A stretch of DNA of 64,000 nt from Microbacterium aerolatum (GTDB taxonomy: Bacteria > Actinomycetota > Actinomycetes > Actinomycetales > Microbacteriaceae): NCBI RefSeq assembly GCF_007988825.1, contig NZ_BJUW01000009.1, forward strand, positions 1-64,000, read 5' to 3'. This document shows, one piece after another, positions 7,745-15,901 of the stretch. The notes beneath the pieces were generated by a model that saw only the letters and a program-made list of their open reading frames with translations, was not told the DNA's origin and made no database searches. The position numbers were made by a program, and so were the translations under genes. How positions within the stretch are numbered: position 1 is the stretch's first letter; every line of letters starts with the position of its first letter.

Positions 7745-9142
7745 TCAGGCGTAGACGTCGATGCCGCCGTGCGGCGTCGTGAACGGGGCTGGGGTGGTTG
7801 CGGCATCCCCGTCGGGTGTCGCGCGGGCGCCGGTCCTGTCGCCGGCGAGGCCTCGGTCGGACTGCGCGCCGTTCTGCGCGCCTCCGTTCTGCGAACCCTG
7901 GCCCTGCGAGTTCTGGCCCTGCGCGGCGGTGAATGCACTGCCGGACTGACCCGCGCCCGATTGGCTCGCGGACTGGCCGGAACCGCCGTCCTGAGAGGAG
8001 ATGGCGAGGGTGGCGTGGGCGGCCGCACCGGCGAGGTCGCGGCGGAGGTCGGCGAGGATCGTGCGCAATGCGTCGCGGCCGAGGTCGGTCGGCGCGTGCA
8101 GCTCGATGTGGATGGCACCGCCGGAGATGTGCGCGCGCACCGTGACGGGGCCGAGGTTCTCGGGCGAGATGGTCAGCGTGAGCTGGTGATCCCCGTCGGG
8201 CGCCTGCGTGAGCGCGAGCACGGGGCCGGAGACCTGCGGCAGCAGCGCGGGGCGCGCCATCGGAGCGGCGGCCTGCGCGGGTCCGGCCGCAGCCGTGGCA
8301 GGCGTCGCCGGGGCGGCTGGCGCTGCGGCCGGGATATCTGATGCTCCGGCGGTCTCAGCGGCCGATGTCGTGGTCGCCGTCAGCGCTCCCTGAGCGGCTA
8401 GCGGTCCCTGGGCTGAGAGCGCCCCCTGAGCTGAGAGCGGCCCCTGAGCTTGTCGAAGGGCAAGCGGGGTTCCGGACGCTTCGACGGGCTCAGCGGCCGG
8501 AGTCGTGGCCGGAGTCATCGATCCCTCAGCGGCTAGCGGTCCCTGAGCCTGTCGAAGGGTAAGCGGGTTTCCGGACGTTTCGGCAGGCTCAGCGGCCGGA
8601 GTCGTGGTCGGTGTCGGCGCTCCCTGAGCGGCTAGCGGTCCCTGAGCCTGTCGAAGGGCAAGCGGGGTCCCGGTCGCTTCGACAAGCTCAGCGGCCGGAG
8701 CCGCGCCGGTCTGCGATCCGTGATCGGCTAGCGGTCCCTGAGCCTGTCGAAGGGTGAGCGGGGTTTCGGTCGCATCGACCTGCTCGGCGGCCCGAGCAGG
8801 TCCGGTGAGCGGGGTTCCGGACGCTTCGACGGGCTCAGCGACCGGAGTAGGTCCGGTGATCGGGGTTTCGGTCGCTTCCACAGGCTCAGCGGCCGGCAGC
8901 AGAGGTGCCGGGACAGCACTCGCGGCCTCAGCCCGAGTGCCATCTACCTGTGCCTCTCCGGGCGGGGCCGACTCCTCGGATGCCGCGGCGTCCGTTTCAG
9001 CATCCAGCGCGGCCGCGCGGCGCGCGTCATCCACGGCATGCGCGAACGCCACCGCACCCTTGCCGGGCGCCTGGGCCGTCGCCGGTTCGGCACTGGAAGC
9101 CGTCTTGGCGACGGTGCCGCCGAGCAGGTTCAGCAGGCTCAT
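7745..9142 (-). CDS. fliK: Flagellar hook-length control protein FliK with repeat-expanded centre
   Basis: 465 residues. FliK is the secreted ruler that stops hook growth and triggers the FlhB switch. The C-terminal domain is recognisable (residues about 315-385: Q-L-T-L-T-I-S-P-E-N-L-G-P-V-T-V, then I-H-I-E-L-H-A-P), followed by a Gln/Gly/Ser-rich tail. The N-terminal half is disordered and consists mostly of repeats of the type AAEPVEASGTPLTLRQAQG, about five units of 30-35 residues. At DNA level these come from a TTCGACAGGCTCAG-type repeat that also occurs outside genes here, so the ruler length may have changed by repeat gain or loss. ATG start at 9142; overlaps fliJ. Confidence 0.9.
   Translation of the reverse strand: MSLLNLLGGTVAKTASSAEPATAQAPGKGAVAFAHAVDDARRAAALDAETDAAASEESAPPGEAQVDGTRAEAASAVPAPLLPAAEPVEATETPITGPTPVAEPVEASGTPLTGPARAAEQVDATETPLTLRQAQGPLADHGSQTGAAPAAELVEATGTPLALRQAQGPLAAQGAPTPTTTPAAEPAETSGNPLTLRQAQGPLAAEGSMTPATTPAAEPVEASGTPLALRQAQGPLSAQGALSAQGPLAAQGALTATTTSAAETAGASDIPAAAPAAPATPATAAAGPAQAAAPMARPALLPQVSGPVLALTQAPDGDHQLTLTISPENLGPVTVRAHISGGAIHIELHAPTDLGRDALRTILADLRRDLAGAAAHATLAISSQDGGSGQSASQSGAGQSGSAFTAAQGQNSQGQGSQNGGAQNGAQSDRGLAGDRTGARATPDGDAATTPAPFTTPHGGIDVYA
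8441..8900 (-). repeat. Tandem repeats inside fliK built from the TTCGACAGGCTCAGGG family
   Basis: CCCTGAGCYTGTCGAAGGG occurs at about 8441, 8541, 8640 and 8735, spaced 95-100 bp apart. Inverted counterparts (TTCGACGGGCTCAGCGGCC and variants) lie between them at about 8480, 8577, 8678, 8770, 8825 and 8875. All keep the fliK frame open and give LRQAQGPLA motifs. Confidence 0.8.
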
Positions 9143-9561
9143 CTCTCGTCCTCCGTCTGAATGCGCGAAGCGATCTCATCGAGCTCGGCCTGCTCGGACC
9201 GCAGCTCGTCCGCGCGCACACGCAGCGCGTGCGCCTGCGCGAGCCGATCCAGGCCGCGCTCGGCGCGGCGGGCGTCCTCGTGCTCCGAGCGTGCCTCTGC
9301 CAGGGTCTGCTCCTGGGTCGAGGCGAGCGCGGTGAGATCGGCGAGCATGCTGCGGCTCGCGCTCCGCGCCGCCGCGAGTGCGGCGAGCGAGCGCACGTCG
9401 ACCGCCTCGGTCCCCTCGCCGGCGAGAGCGGCGCGCAGGTGACGGTCGCGGGCCTCGGTGTGCCGGGCGTCCAGCACGGCGCGAGAGAGCCGTTCGGCCG
9501 CCGCGCGCTCCTGGATGCCGCGCACTCGCAGCAGCCCGGCCAGTGAGAACTGCTTGCTCAT
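9139..9561 (-). CDS. fliJ: Flagellar FliJ family protein
   Basis: 140 residues, almost wholly helical and charged, with long heptad-like Ala/Leu/Glu/Arg stretches typical of the FliJ coiled coil. It opens with K-Q-F-S-L-A-G-L-L-R-V-R-G-I-Q-E-R-A-A-A, which fits the FliJ N-terminus (F-x-L-x-x-L-L-x-x-R-x-x-x-E-x-x-A). FliJ is the central stalk of the FliI ATPase and links it to FlhA. It overlaps both fliI (upstream) and fliK (downstream) by four bases. Sequence identity in this family is low, so gene order carries much of the call. Confidence 0.88.
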   Translation of the reverse strand: MSKQFSLAGLLRVRGIQERAAAERLSRAVLDARHTEARDRHLRAALAGEGTEAVDVRSLAALAAARSASRSMLADLTALASTQEQTLAEARSEHEDARRAERGLDRLAQAHALRVRADELRSEQAELDEIASRIQTEDER

Positions 9562-10853
9562 GAGAGATCTCCGAACGCTGCGACGAGGTCGGTCAGCCGT
9601 CGCCAGGACTGCTCGATCGGGCTGGTCTCGTCCAACCGCTGGGTGAGGAAGCCGGAGATCGCCTTCTCGTTCGCGATCGCGGCGTCGATGCGCGTGTCGG
9701 CACCCGATTGATAGGCGCCGATGTCGATGAGGTCGTTCGCCCGGCGGCGCGCAGCGAGCACGGCACGCAGCGTGGCGGCCGCGGCGCGCTGCTCCGGCGA
9801 GGTGACCTTCCCCGCCACGCGCGAGACCGAGCCGAGCACGTCGATGGCCGGATGATGACCCGACAGCGCGAGTGCCCGATCGAGCACGACGTGACCGTCG
9901 AGGATCGACCGAACGGCGTCGGCGATGGGCTCGTTGTGATCGTCGCCGTCGACGAGCACCGTGTAGATGCCGGTGACCGAACCTGCGCGGTCGGTGCCCG
10001 CCCGCTCGAGGAGCCCGGCGAGCATCGAGAACGTGGACGGCGGGTAGCCCCTCGTGGCGGGCGGCTCGCCCGCGGACAGGCCGATCTCGCGCTGGGCCAT
10101 CGCGACGCGCGTGAGCGAATCCATCATGAGGATCGCATGCGCGCCTTCATCGCGGAACGCCTCCGCGATGCGCGTGGCGGTGAACGCGGCACGGATGCGG
10201 GCCATCGCCGGCTGGTCCGAGGTCGACACGACGACGACGGATCGGGCGAGGCCCTCCGGCCCCAGGTCGTCCTCGATGAACTCGCGCACCTCGCGGCCGC
10301 GCTCACCGACCAGCGCGATCACTGTGACCTCGGCCTCGGTGCCGCGGGCGATCATCGACAACAGCGACGACTTGCCCACGCCGGAGCCTGCGAACAGGCC
10401 GACGCGCTGGCCGCGGCCCACGCTGGTGAGAGTGTCGAGAGCGCGTACTCCGAGCGGCAGCGGGACAGCGATGCGGTCGCGCTCCATGATCGACGGCGGT
10501 TCGTGGTCGAGGCTCACCTGGGGTCCCGGGATCGGGCCCTTGCCGTCGATCGGCCGGCCGAGGCCGTCGAGCACCCGCCCGAGGAGTCCCGTTCCCGTCG
10601 GCACGCGCAGCGCACCGCCGCGGGCGCGCGCCTCGGTGCCGACGGTGAGTCCTGCCACAGGTCCCAGCGGCATGCAGCGCACGCCCTCGTCGCCGGTGGC
10701 GACCACCTCTGCATCGACATCTGCACCGATCGTGATCACGTCGCCGATCGCGCACTCCAGCCCGCGCACCTGCACACTGAGACCGCGGATCTGCGACACC
10801 TCGCCGACCCGCTCCGGCAGGACCGCTGTGCGCACGGCATCCCAGGCGCTCAT
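9558..10853 (-). CDS. fliI: Flagellum-specific ATPase FliI
   Basis: 431 residues, close to the usual 430-455. FliI energises export of flagellar proteins. The Walker A motif is A-G-S-G-V-G-K-S at 155-162. The F1-beta-like core follows, with V-I-A-L-V-G-E-R-G-R-E-V-R-E-F, the Walker B region A-I-L-M-M-D-S-L-T-R-V-A-M-A-Q-R-E-I-G and G-E-P-P-A-T-R-G-Y-P-P-S, all typical for FliI/SctN. It sits between fliH, its regulator, and fliJ, its stalk, with four-base overlaps on both sides, so the three are probably made in fixed proportion. Confidence 0.97.
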   Translation of the reverse strand: MSAWDAVRTAVLPERVGEVSQIRGLSVQVRGLECAIGDVITIGADVDAEVVATGDEGVRCMPLGPVAGLTVGTEARARGGALRVPTGTGLLGRVLDGLGRPIDGKGPIPGPQVSLDHEPPSIMERDRIAVPLPLGVRALDTLTSVGRGQRVGLFAGSGVGKSSLLSMIARGTEAEVTVIALVGERGREVREFIEDDLGPEGLARSVVVVSTSDQPAMARIRAAFTATRIAEAFRDEGAHAILMMDSLTRVAMAQREIGLSAGEPPATRGYPPSTFSMLAGLLERAGTDRAGSVTGIYTVLVDGDDHNEPIADAVRSILDGHVVLDRALALSGHHPAIDVLGSVSRVAGKVTSPEQRAAAATLRAVLAARRRANDLIDIGAYQSGADTRIDAAIANEKAISGFLTQRLDETSPIEQSWRRLTDLVAAFGDLS

Positions 10854-11470
10854 GCGTCGCTCTCCGTGACGGCGAGCCTGGCGCGCTCCAGGGCCGACCC
10901 GATGCGGGCGTCGACGAAACCGCGCTCGAGCATCGTCACGGCATCGCCGCGCTCCAGCGTCTCGTCGGCGGAGAGCGCGAACGTCGACGGCACCGCATCC
11001 AGGCGTTCCAGGGTGCGGATGTCGTCGGAATGCAGCCGGAGCTCGCGCACGTCGGCAGGATCGACGGCGGCCATCGCGCGCCGCACCGCCGACAGGGCCG
11101 AGGCGTCGGCATCGGTCAGCTCGCCGGCGACGATCAGCTCGGCCAGCTCGACGGCGCGTGCGAGCACCTGCGACTGCGCGACGGCGGCCAGGTGGCGTTC
11201 GCGATCCGCGAGCGAGCGAGCGGCCGCGTGCATGGCGGCGACGGCATTCGCCACCGCCTGCGCGTCGCGTGCCTCACGGGCGGAGCGATCCGCCTCGGCT
11301 CGCTCCTGCGCAGCGGCCGCTGCGGCGTTCCCCGCGCGGAATCCCTCGGCGTGCCCCTCGGCGTATCCGCGGACCTTCGCCTTCTCGAACACGGCCTTCT
11401 CGCGCTCCGCCGTCAGCCCCTCGCCGTGCAGACGCGGGTAGACAGCGGGGGAGAAGGCGTCAGTAGACAT
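10850..11470 (-). CDS. fliH: Flagellar assembly protein FliH
   Basis: 206 residues from the ATG at 11468-11470, which lies inside the end of fliG. The N-terminal third contains the Ala-rich helix with G-x-x-x-G-like spacing (K-V-R-G-Y-A-E-G-H-A-E-G-F-R-A-G) that is typical of FliH. The rest is a coiled coil followed by a C-terminal domain (A-V-E-L-A-E-L-I-V-A-G-E-L, then A-R-I-G-S-A-L-E-R-A-R). FliH dimers hold FliI inactive and carry it to the C-ring. A frame starting 26 codons upstream was rejected because it would extend further into fliG and its N-terminus looks antisense-like (basic, no family match). Confidence 0.9.
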   Translation of the reverse strand: MSTDAFSPAVYPRLHGEGLTAEREKAVFEKAKVRGYAEGHAEGFRAGNAAAAAAQERAEADRSAREARDAQAVANAVAAMHAAARSLADRERHLAAVAQSQVLARAVELAELIVAGELTDADASALSAVRRAMAAVDPADVRELRLHSDDIRTLERLDAVPSTFALSADETLERGDAVTMLERGFVDARIGSALERARLAVTESDA

Positions 11471-12464
11471 ACTCGTCCTCGTCGGTGCGCTGCACCGCGA
11501 TCTCACCGGCGGCTTCGAGGGCGCGAATCGTGCGGACGATCTCCGCACGCGCCTCTTCGACCTGCGATATGCGCACCGGTCCGAGCGCCCGTGCTTCTTC
11601 GTCGAGGTTCTCGCGGTTGCGCTCCGAGACGTTGCGACGGATGACGTCCGCGATCGCCTGATTGGCTCCCTTGAGAGCGAGTGCCAGCGAGCGCAGCGGG
11701 ATGCCGCGCAGCACGCTCTGGGCGTCGCGATCCTCCAGCTTGACGATGTCGGCGAACGTGAACATGCGCGAGCGGATGTCCTCGGCCAGAGCGCTGTCGA
11801 GGGTCTCGATGCTTGCCAGCAGCGCCTTCTCGACCGTGGCGTCCGAGCGGTTGATGATCTCCACCAGGGGCTGGACGCCGCCCAGGGTCTCGGGTGTCTC
11901 GCGCGATGCGAACCCGCCGGTGCGGGCCTTCAGCGTGTCGGCGACGATCGCGATCGCGTCCTGCGACGCCGTCCCCATCGTAGCGATCGCATGCGCCACG
12001 TCCGTGCGGGCAGGGTCCGGAAGCGCGGCCAGCACGGCGGCTGCCTGCTCGGTAGGCAGGTGCGCGAGCACGAGGGCGACGGTCTGAGGGAGCTCGCCGT
12101 CGAGCAGAGTGGCGAGATGCGTCGGGTCGACGGCGATGAGGAATTCGAACGACGAGTTCGCCATCGTCGAGTTGACGCGTCCGAGCACTGCGGCCGCGCG
12201 CTCGGCGCCGAACGAAGCTTCCAGCAGGCCGGCCGCGATGTCGCGGCCGCCGCGCGCCGGTGGCAGGTGGCCGGTGGCGATCCGGTGGAACCGGTTCAGC
12301 GCATGGGCGGTTGTCTCGGCATCCAGGTTCTGCAGGCCGATGATCTCGGAGGCGACGGCCTCGGCCTCATTCTCGGAGAGGTGCTTCATGACCTCGATCG
12401 CATGAACGCGATCGAGATTCATCAGCACCACCGCCGCCGTCTGACGGTCGCTCAGCGCGCTCAC
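11460..12464 (-). CDS. fliG: Flagellar motor switch protein FliG
   Basis: 334 residues, the usual length. FliG couples the stator to the MS ring. The N-terminal domain begins with L-S-D-R-Q-T-A-A-V-V-L-M-N-L-D and the middle has the E-H/P-Q-T-V-A-L-V-L-A-H-L motif (L-P-Q-T-V-A-L-V-L-A-H-L-P near 128-140). The C-terminal torque helix shows L-E-D-R-D-A-Q-S-V-L-R-G-I-P with the charged N-V-S-E-R-N-R-E-N-L-D-E-E segment, which corresponds to the residues that contact MotA. It overlaps fliF by four bases upstream. Confidence 0.96.
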   Translation of the reverse strand: MSALSDRQTAAVVLMNLDRVHAIEVMKHLSENEAEAVASEIIGLQNLDAETTAHALNRFHRIATGHLPPARGGRDIAAGLLEASFGAERAAAVLGRVNSTMANSSFEFLIAVDPTHLATLLDGELPQTVALVLAHLPTEQAAAVLAALPDPARTDVAHAIATMGTASQDAIAIVADTLKARTGGFASRETPETLGGVQPLVEIINRSDATVEKALLASIETLDSALAEDIRSRMFTFADIVKLEDRDAQSVLRGIPLRSLALALKGANQAIADVIRRNVSERNRENLDEEARALGPVRISQVEEARAEIVRTIRALEAAGEIAVQRTDEDEYVY

Positions 12465-14095
12465 GCGGGCTGCCTTTCATCGATCAGCGTGCGCAGCAGC
12501 TCGGCCGTGCGCTTCGGATCCTGCCGGCTGAGAGCATCGAGCTCCATCCGGCGCCGCTCCAGGGTGACCTGTGCGGGTTCGCTCTCGATCTGCAGCTCGG
12601 GGGAGGGCGCGAGCTGCGGCTCCGGCTCGGTGATCGACAGGGGAATGGTCGGCGCGTCGAGGAGCGCGGTCGGTGCAGTCGTGGTGAGCGCGGTCAGCGG
12701 CTCCGGCCGGTCGCCGAACAGCGTGTCGAACTCCGCGGCGGCTCCGTTCTTGCGGCGGGCCCGGACGATCAGCGCGATCACGGCGCCCAGCAGCGGCAGT
12801 CCGATGGCGAGGGCGATGACCAGGGTGTTCAGCAGTGCAGCCTGCTGGGCAGCCTGCTCGGCGTCCTTGGCAGCCTTGAGTGCTGCCTGGGCGGCCTCGG
12901 CGCTGGTCTGGCTGAACGCCACCATCTCGACGCTGAGCGTGTCGCCGCGATCCTCGTCGATTCCCGCTGCCGCGGCGACGAGGTCGTTCAGCTTCGCGAT
13001 GCTCAGGTCGCCTGCCGCACCCTGGTCGATCGCGACCGACACCGACTGGCGGGTGAGGGTCCCTGCCGGAGTGGTCGTGGACTGGGTGGTCTTGTTGATC
13101 GCGTTGGTGCGGCTCTCCTCGGTCGACTCGGACGTGCCGTCTGCGCCCTCTGACGGTACGGCGATGTTGTCGGGGCCGAGTACACCGGCCTCACTCGTCG
13201 TGCCGTTCTGGGTCTGGCTGCGGATCTCCTCGGTCAGGGGAGGCGTGCCCTCGGCGGGCGTGTACGTCTCGTCGAGGCGCTCGTTCTGCGAGCGATCGAT
13301 CTCGGCGGCGACCGTGACGGTCGCGTTGCCTGCGCCGACCACGGTGTCGAGCATCTGCTGCACGGCCGTGGTCACGCGGGCCTCGTAGTCGCCGGCCTGC
13401 TGGTCGACGCCGCCGACCTGGCCGATGCCGACCGCGGACAGGGTCTGCCCGGACTGGTCGACCACGGCGACGTTCTCGGGCTTCATGCCGCTCACGGCCG
13501 CGGAAGTGAGGTGCACGATCGATTCGACCTGCTTGGTCGTCAGCGTCGTGCGATCGCCGGTCTCGACGAACACGGATGCGGTCGGGTCGACGGTCTCCGA
13601 GACGAACACGCTCTCCTCGGGGATCGCGAGCTGCACGGATGCCGCGGTGACGCCGTCGAGCGCGGAGATCGTGTCGGCGAGCTCGCCCTCGATCGCGCGC
13701 TTGTATGTGACGGACTGCTGGAACTCCGAGGTCGTGACACCCATGTCGTCGAGCAGCGAGTAGCCGCCCGAGCTCGACGAGGGCAGCCCAGCGGCCGCTG
13801 CGGCCATGCGCTGCTCGTAGACGTCTGACTCCGGCACGAGCACGGTCGAGCCGCCCTCGCCGAGCTCGTACTGCACGGAGGACGAGCGCAGTTGCTCGAC
13901 GACGGCGTTGGCGTCGGAGGCGCTCAGCCCCGAGAACAACGGCGTGAGCGTCGGGCGGGTGAGCCAGCTGGACAGGGCGAAGATACCCAGCGCGAGTACG
14001 GCGACGCCGATGATCGCGATCGTGCGCTGCGCGAGCGTGAAGCCCGCGATGACGCGCCCGATCCGCTGGAACACATTCTGGACGGCCTGGGGCAT
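12461..14095 (-). CDS. fliF: Flagellar MS-ring protein FliF
   Basis: 544 residues. FliF forms the MS ring in the membrane, the base for the rotor and the export gate. It has an N-terminal membrane helix (about 25-47), ring-building motifs (P-L-F-S-G-L-S-A-S-D-A-N near 53-64, then S-S-S-G-G-Y-S-L-L-D and Y-K-R-A-I-E-G-E-L), and a long periplasmic region. A second helix (about 438-460) is followed by a cytoplasmic FliG-binding tail. The tail ends in R-R-M-E-L-D-A-L-S-R-Q-D-P-K-R-T-A-E-L-L-R-T-L-I, as expected for FliG docking. Shares one base with the fliE end. Confidence 0.96.
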   Translation of the reverse strand: MPQAVQNVFQRIGRVIAGFTLAQRTIAIIGVAVLALGIFALSSWLTRPTLTPLFSGLSASDANAVVEQLRSSSVQYELGEGGSTVLVPESDVYEQRMAAAAAGLPSSSSGGYSLLDDMGVTTSEFQQSVTYKRAIEGELADTISALDGVTAASVQLAIPEESVFVSETVDPTASVFVETGDRTTLTTKQVESIVHLTSAAVSGMKPENVAVVDQSGQTLSAVGIGQVGGVDQQAGDYEARVTTAVQQMLDTVVGAGNATVTVAAEIDRSQNERLDETYTPAEGTPPLTEEIRSQTQNGTTSEAGVLGPDNIAVPSEGADGTSESTEESRTNAINKTTQSTTTPAGTLTRQSVSVAIDQGAAGDLSIAKLNDLVAAAAGIDEDRGDTLSVEMVAFSQTSAEAAQAALKAAKDAEQAAQQAALLNTLVIALAIGLPLLGAVIALIVRARRKNGAAAEFDTLFGDRPEPLTALTTTAPTALLDAPTIPLSITEPEPQLAPSPELQIESEPAQVTLERRRMELDALSRQDPKRTAELLRTLIDERQPA

Positions 14096-14400
14096 CAGGC
14101 TTGCATCCTCATGATCTCGTTGAACGCGTCGACGCCCTTGTTGCGGACGGCGGCGACGAGTTCGAGCGTGACGGCAGCGCGGGACGAGGCGATCATGGCG
14201 GCGTGGATGTCATTCAGGTCACCGGTGACGGCGGCCACCTTCAGAGTGTCCGACTCGGACTGCAGCGCACGCAGTTCGTCGATCGCGCCGGTGAGGCTCG
14301 TGGCGAACGCCGAGTCGCCGGTCGACGCCGTGTCCGCGACCGGGGAGGTCGGGACGGAGAAAGCCGAGGAGATGCCCTCGATGCCGGTAACAGATGCCAT
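14095..14400 (-). CDS. fliE: Flagellar hook-basal body protein FliE
   Basis: 101 residues, the normal length. FliE links the MS ring to the proximal rod and is the first rod protein exported. The C-terminal half holds the family signature G-D-L-N-D-I-H-A-A-M-I-A-S-S-R-A-A-V-T-L-E-L-V, ending in R-N-K-G-V-D-A-F-N-E-I-M-R-M-Q. The ATG at 14398-14400 touches the flgC stop. The flgB-flgC-fliE-fliF order is the widely conserved one, which strengthens the call. Confidence 0.94.
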   Translation of the reverse strand: MASVTGIEGISSAFSVPTSPVADTASTGDSAFATSLTGAIDELRALQSESDTLKVAAVTGDLNDIHAAMIASSRAAVTLELVAAVRNKGVDAFNEIMRMQA

Positions 14401-14792
14401 CAGCTGCGTCCGATCTGCAGGGCTGCTTCGTATGAGTTGCGGGCACGGTCGACGATCGCGGCGCTCGCCTGGTAGCCGCGCTGGGCGAGGATGAGCTGGC
14501 TCATCTGGTCGCCGAGGTCGATGTCCGGAAGACGGACATAGCCGTCTTCGTCGGCGAGAGGATGATCGGGCTGATGCACGAGGCGGCCCTCCGCGCTCCC
14601 GAGCGCGGTGCCGGCGACGTACACGCCGGGCGACGCGTCGCTCGTCTGCGCGAGCACGTAGCGCTGACGGAACGCCTCGTCGTCGGTGGCCGAGACGGTG
14701 TTGATGTTGGAGATGTTGTCGCTGATGGCATCCAGCCACTTGCGGTGCACGGTCAGGCCGGTGCCGGCGATCCCGATGGCGTCGAAGGTCAT
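14400..14792 (-). CDS. flgC: Flagellar basal-body rod protein FlgC
   Basis: 130 residues. The N-terminal segment F-D-A-I-G-I-A-G-T-G-L-T-V-H-R-K-W-L-D followed by S-D-N-I-S-N-I-N-T-V matches the rod-protein signature. The C-terminal segment (D-L-G-D-Q-M-S-Q-L-I-L-A-Q-R-G-Y-Q-A-S) is the partner helix that packs with it in the rod. FlgC is a proximal rod subunit. The start overlaps the flgB end by four bases. Confidence 0.94.
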   Translation of the reverse strand: MTFDAIGIAGTGLTVHRKWLDAISDNISNINTVSATDDEAFRQRYVLAQTSDASPGVYVAGTALGSAEGRLVHQPDHPLADEDGYVRLPDIDLGDQMSQLILAQRGYQASAAIVDRARNSYEAALQIGRS

Positions 14793-15130
14793 GATGTCCT
14801 CATCGCGGTGCGCATGGACGAGAACGATCCGTTGATCGCCTGCGTCGCGAACTGGTAGCGCAGCATCGTGTCGACGCTGGAGAGGGTCTCGGTGTCGAGA
14901 TTGACGTTGTTGCCGTCCAGGCGGGTCGGCTCGAGCGATTCGCCGACGGTGGCCGTGACGCTGCCGCTTCCGGATGCGACGGCATCCGCGAGAGCCTCCT
15001 CGAACTGCACGCGCTTGGCGTGATAGTTCGGGGTGTTGATGTTGGCGATGTTGTCGGCGATGGCGCGCTGGCGCAGCGCGAGACCGTCGAGGGCGCTGGA
15101 GAGCGCAGAAATGGTCACTGAATCGAACAC
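14789..15130 (-). CDS. flgB: Flagellar basal-body rod protein FlgB
   Basis: 113 residues from the GTG at 15128-15130, giving MFDSVTISALSSALDGLALR, the usual FlgB opening. An ATG 13 codons upstream is possible but would add a Pro/His-rich stretch unlike the family. The motif N-I-A-N-I-N-T-P-N-Y-H-A-K-R-V-Q-F-E-E-A-L is diagnostic of FlgB (consensus N-x-A-N-x-x-T-P-x-Y-x-x-x-x-x-x-F). It is the first gene of the long basal-body operon. A sigma28-type promoter ends 76 bases upstream, at the 3' end of the fliT-like gene. Confidence 0.93.
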   Translation of the reverse strand: MFDSVTISALSSALDGLALRQRAIADNIANINTPNYHAKRVQFEEALADAVASGSGSVTATVGESLEPTRLDGNNVNLDTETLSSVDTMLRYQFATQAINGSFSSMRTAMRTS

Positions 15131-15205
15131 GAACCCGGTTCCCGTCGGTGGGTGGTGTGGCCGATCCATGGCCGTTTCAGTCGAGCGTTCCCTGCTCTGG
15201 GTGCT

Positions 15206-15232
15206 CTATCGGCCGGTTCGCGAGGTTCGTTA
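15206..15232 (-). promoter_or_regulatory. Sigma28-type flagellar promoter for the flgB operon
   Basis: Minus strand reads TAAC, 15 bases, GCCGATAG. The -10 box is identical to those before fliC and flgN. It lies just after the fliT-like stop (15242) and 76 bases before the flgB GTG. Confidence 0.8.
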
Positions 15233-15241
15233 GGAGCGCTC

Positions 15242-15508
15242 TCATCCGTCCACGTCGAGGTAGGCCGGGGCATCAGGCCGTCCGGCGGGCACACGGCGCA
15301 GTGCGTCGAGCTGCTGCTTGACGTCATCGAGCTCAGTCGCGGTGCGCGCGATCCGCTCCTGCTGAAGCCGCAGCAGCCGGCGGGCGCGATCTGCGAGTTC
15401 AGTGGGGAGCGGTGCCTTCGGCGCGGTCCAGGGTTCGAGCATCTCTGACGCGCTGTCGAGAACGCGCTCGAAGCGGTCCAGTAGCGCGGTCCATTCGGAG
15501 TCGGTCAC
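15242..15508 (-). CDS. Small helical protein downstream of fliS, FliT-like position
   Basis: 88 residues from a GTG that overlaps the fliS stop (GTGA). It begins VTDSEWTALLDRFERVLDSA and is predicted to be fully helical, with a charged heptad-like region (L-L-R-L-Q-Q-E-R-I-A-R-T-A-T-E-L-D-D-V-K-Q-Q-L). Genes right after fliS commonly encode FliT, the FliD chaperone of similar size and helical make-up. Sequence alone does not prove this; the call rests on position, size and composition. A sequence-independent possibility is another small flagellar chaperone or an anti-sigma factor. Confidence 0.6.
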   Translation of the reverse strand: MTDSEWTALLDRFERVLDSASEMLEPWTAPKAPLPTELADRARRLLRLQQERIARTATELDDVKQQLDALRRVPAGRPDAPAYLDVDG

Positions 15509-15900
15509 GAGGCGCGGGCCTGGGTGACCGAGGCGGCAGCAGCGTGCCACGCTTCGCGCAGCGGCACGACGAGGTCGTGGCACGAGCGGGTGCGCTCAGG
15601 GTCGCGGCCGATGTTCGCGCCGATCAGGGTCTGCGTGAGGAAGGCGTAAAGCGCGCGGAGCCCCGGGCTTCCGCCCCAGTCGTTCGACAGCGACGAGGTC
15701 AGCTCGGCGACGATCGACTGCGCGTGCTGCAGTTGAGTGTTGGCCTCTGTCCAGTCGCCGGCGCGCTGGGCGGCCTCGCCGCGCTCGATGTCGAGCATCA
15801 GTCGGTCGTACAGCATGGTCACGAGGCGCTCGGGCGTCGCCGAGAGCACGGCGTCGTCACGGTAGCGCTGCTGAGCCCGGAGGGCTGCGGTGGCGTTCAT
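15505..15900 (-). CDS. fliS: Flagellin export chaperone FliS
   Basis: 131 residues from the ATG at 15898-15900, one base after the fliD stop. FliS binds the C-terminus of newly made flagellin and stops premature polymerisation. Family features are seen: the early Y-R-D-D-A-V-L-S-A-T-P-E-R-L-V-T-M-L-Y-D-R-L-M-L-D segment (residues 13-37), and the conserved helix with L-S-N-D-W-G-G near residue 88 followed by L-R-A-L-Y-A-F-L-T-Q-T-L-I-G-A-N. The length is normal (about 125-135). Confidence 0.93.
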   Translation of the reverse strand: MNATAALRAQQRYRDDAVLSATPERLVTMLYDRLMLDIERGEAAQRAGDWTEANTQLQHAQSIVAELTSSLSNDWGGSPGLRALYAFLTQTLIGANIGRDPERTRSCHDLVVPLREAWHAAAASVTQARAS

Positions 15901-15901
15901 A

